In this document: positions 5,541-5,720 of the stretch, piece by piece
Numbering within the stretch: position 1 is the first letter of the stretch
Layout: every line of letters begins with the position of its first letter
The notes under the pieces: model-generated
The model's input: only the letters and a program-made list of their open reading frames with translations
What the model was told of the DNA's origin: nothing
Databases searched by the model: none
Translations under genes and position numbers: made by a program
Origin: Nitrospirae bacterium CG2_30_53_67
GTDB lineage: Bacteria > CG2-30-53-67
Assembly (NCBI GenBank): GCA_001873285.1
Contig: MNYV01000066.1
Span: 1 to 5,720, forward strand
DNA length: 5,720 nucleotides
Direction of reading: 5' to 3'

Positions 5541-5558
5541 GGTTCAAGGGGTCAAGTG
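5524..5558 (+). repeat. Octamer repeat array at the right edge
   Basis: GGGGTCAA (5524-5531), GGATTCCA (5532-5539), GGGTTCAA (5540-5547), GGGGTCAA (5548-5555), then GTG. The first 19 bases are identical to 29-47. The array supplies the last codons and stop of the - strand four-helix-bundle remnant. A matching inverted piece begins at 5708 (ACTTGGCCCCTG), so the remnant sits between inverted arms. Confidence 0.85.
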
Positions 5559-5705
5559 TTTGTTTTCCAGTGACTTGATCAGTGCCTTGAGCATCCACTC
5601 AACCTCCTCGATATCACTCTTAAGTCTTTTTGTTATTTTATAAATCTCCAAACATAATTGATATGACTGGGGCCTTTCCTTTAACTCCTTGTAGTATTTG
5701 AGCAC
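5544..5705 (-). pseudogene. Internally deleted four-helix-bundle (S23-type) protein gene
   Basis: Read on the - strand, this 53-codon frame has a GTG start at 5705-5703, but the frame stays open to the window edge, so the true start may lie outside. It begins VLKYYKELKERPQSYQLCLE, continues IYKITKRL, and then runs straight into a C-terminal-like helix, SDIEEVEWMLKALIKSLENK. From memory of the S23/four-helix-bundle family (about 115-125 residues), the first part matches helix 1 and the second part helix 4. Helices 2 and 3, with their arginine-rich and NIAEG-type region, are missing. The stop lies in the octamer array. It is best read as an in-frame deletion remnant, though a tiny two-helix protein could still be made. 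Such genes are often found near repeats of this kind; their cellular role is poorly defined. Confidence 0.6.
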
Positions 5706-5720
5706 TTCACTTGGCCCCTG
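5701..5720 (-). repeat. Inverted repeat arm at window edge, cut off
   Basis: The reverse complement of these 20 bases matches 43-62 at 19 of 20 positions (one C/T difference). It is the start of the opposite arm of the right-hand repeat element and overlaps the possible start of the four-helix-bundle remnant. The element continues beyond the window. Confidence 0.7.

Overview
The window is about 5.7 kb of chromosome-like DNA, roughly half G+C. All six intact genes are on the + strand. A periplasmic four-cluster ferredoxin paired with an NrfD/DsrP-type membrane protein, a four-helix-bundle (S23-type) remnant and octamer intergenic repeats suggest an anaerobic or microaerophilic environmental Gram-negative, of the Desulfobacterota or Nitrospirota kind. 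That placement is an inference from gene types; no marker gene is present. An outer-membrane beta-barrel protein shows the cell has two membranes.

Layout. Positions 1-250 hold degenerate 8-bp-period repeats in both orientations. Positions 299-2476 are a two-gene module: a Tat-exported [4Fe-4S] protein and its 10-helix NrfD-family quinone-reactive partner. It resembles DsrO/DsrP but has no catalytic or cytochrome partner here. Positions 2530-3028 are a Fur-family repressor gene with a TTG start, behind a strong sigma70-type promoter containing a Fur box. Positions 3045-5489 look like a Fur-controlled operon of three genes: an outer-membrane porin-like protein, an exported protein with a covalent-FMN (SGAT) motif, and a four-helix membrane protein with histidines near its predicted outer face. 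The last two genes overlap in ATGA. Positions 5496-5720 hold repeats again, around an internally deleted four-helix-bundle gene on the - strand.

Working model (inference). The NrfD/FeS pair exchanges electrons between the quinone pool and the periplasm. Under iron limitation Fur releases the second operon, adding an outer-membrane channel, a periplasmic flavoprotein and a membrane redox or metal-binding protein. Together these could form an iron-responsive extracytosolic flavin electron-transfer or metal-reduction system. The three-gene set after the Fur box is the best candidate here for an undescribed system.

The whole gene block is bounded by an imperfect inverted repeat of about 43-45 bp (206-248 and 5496-5540), and each copy runs into the octamer repeats. 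No transposase or integrase is visible.
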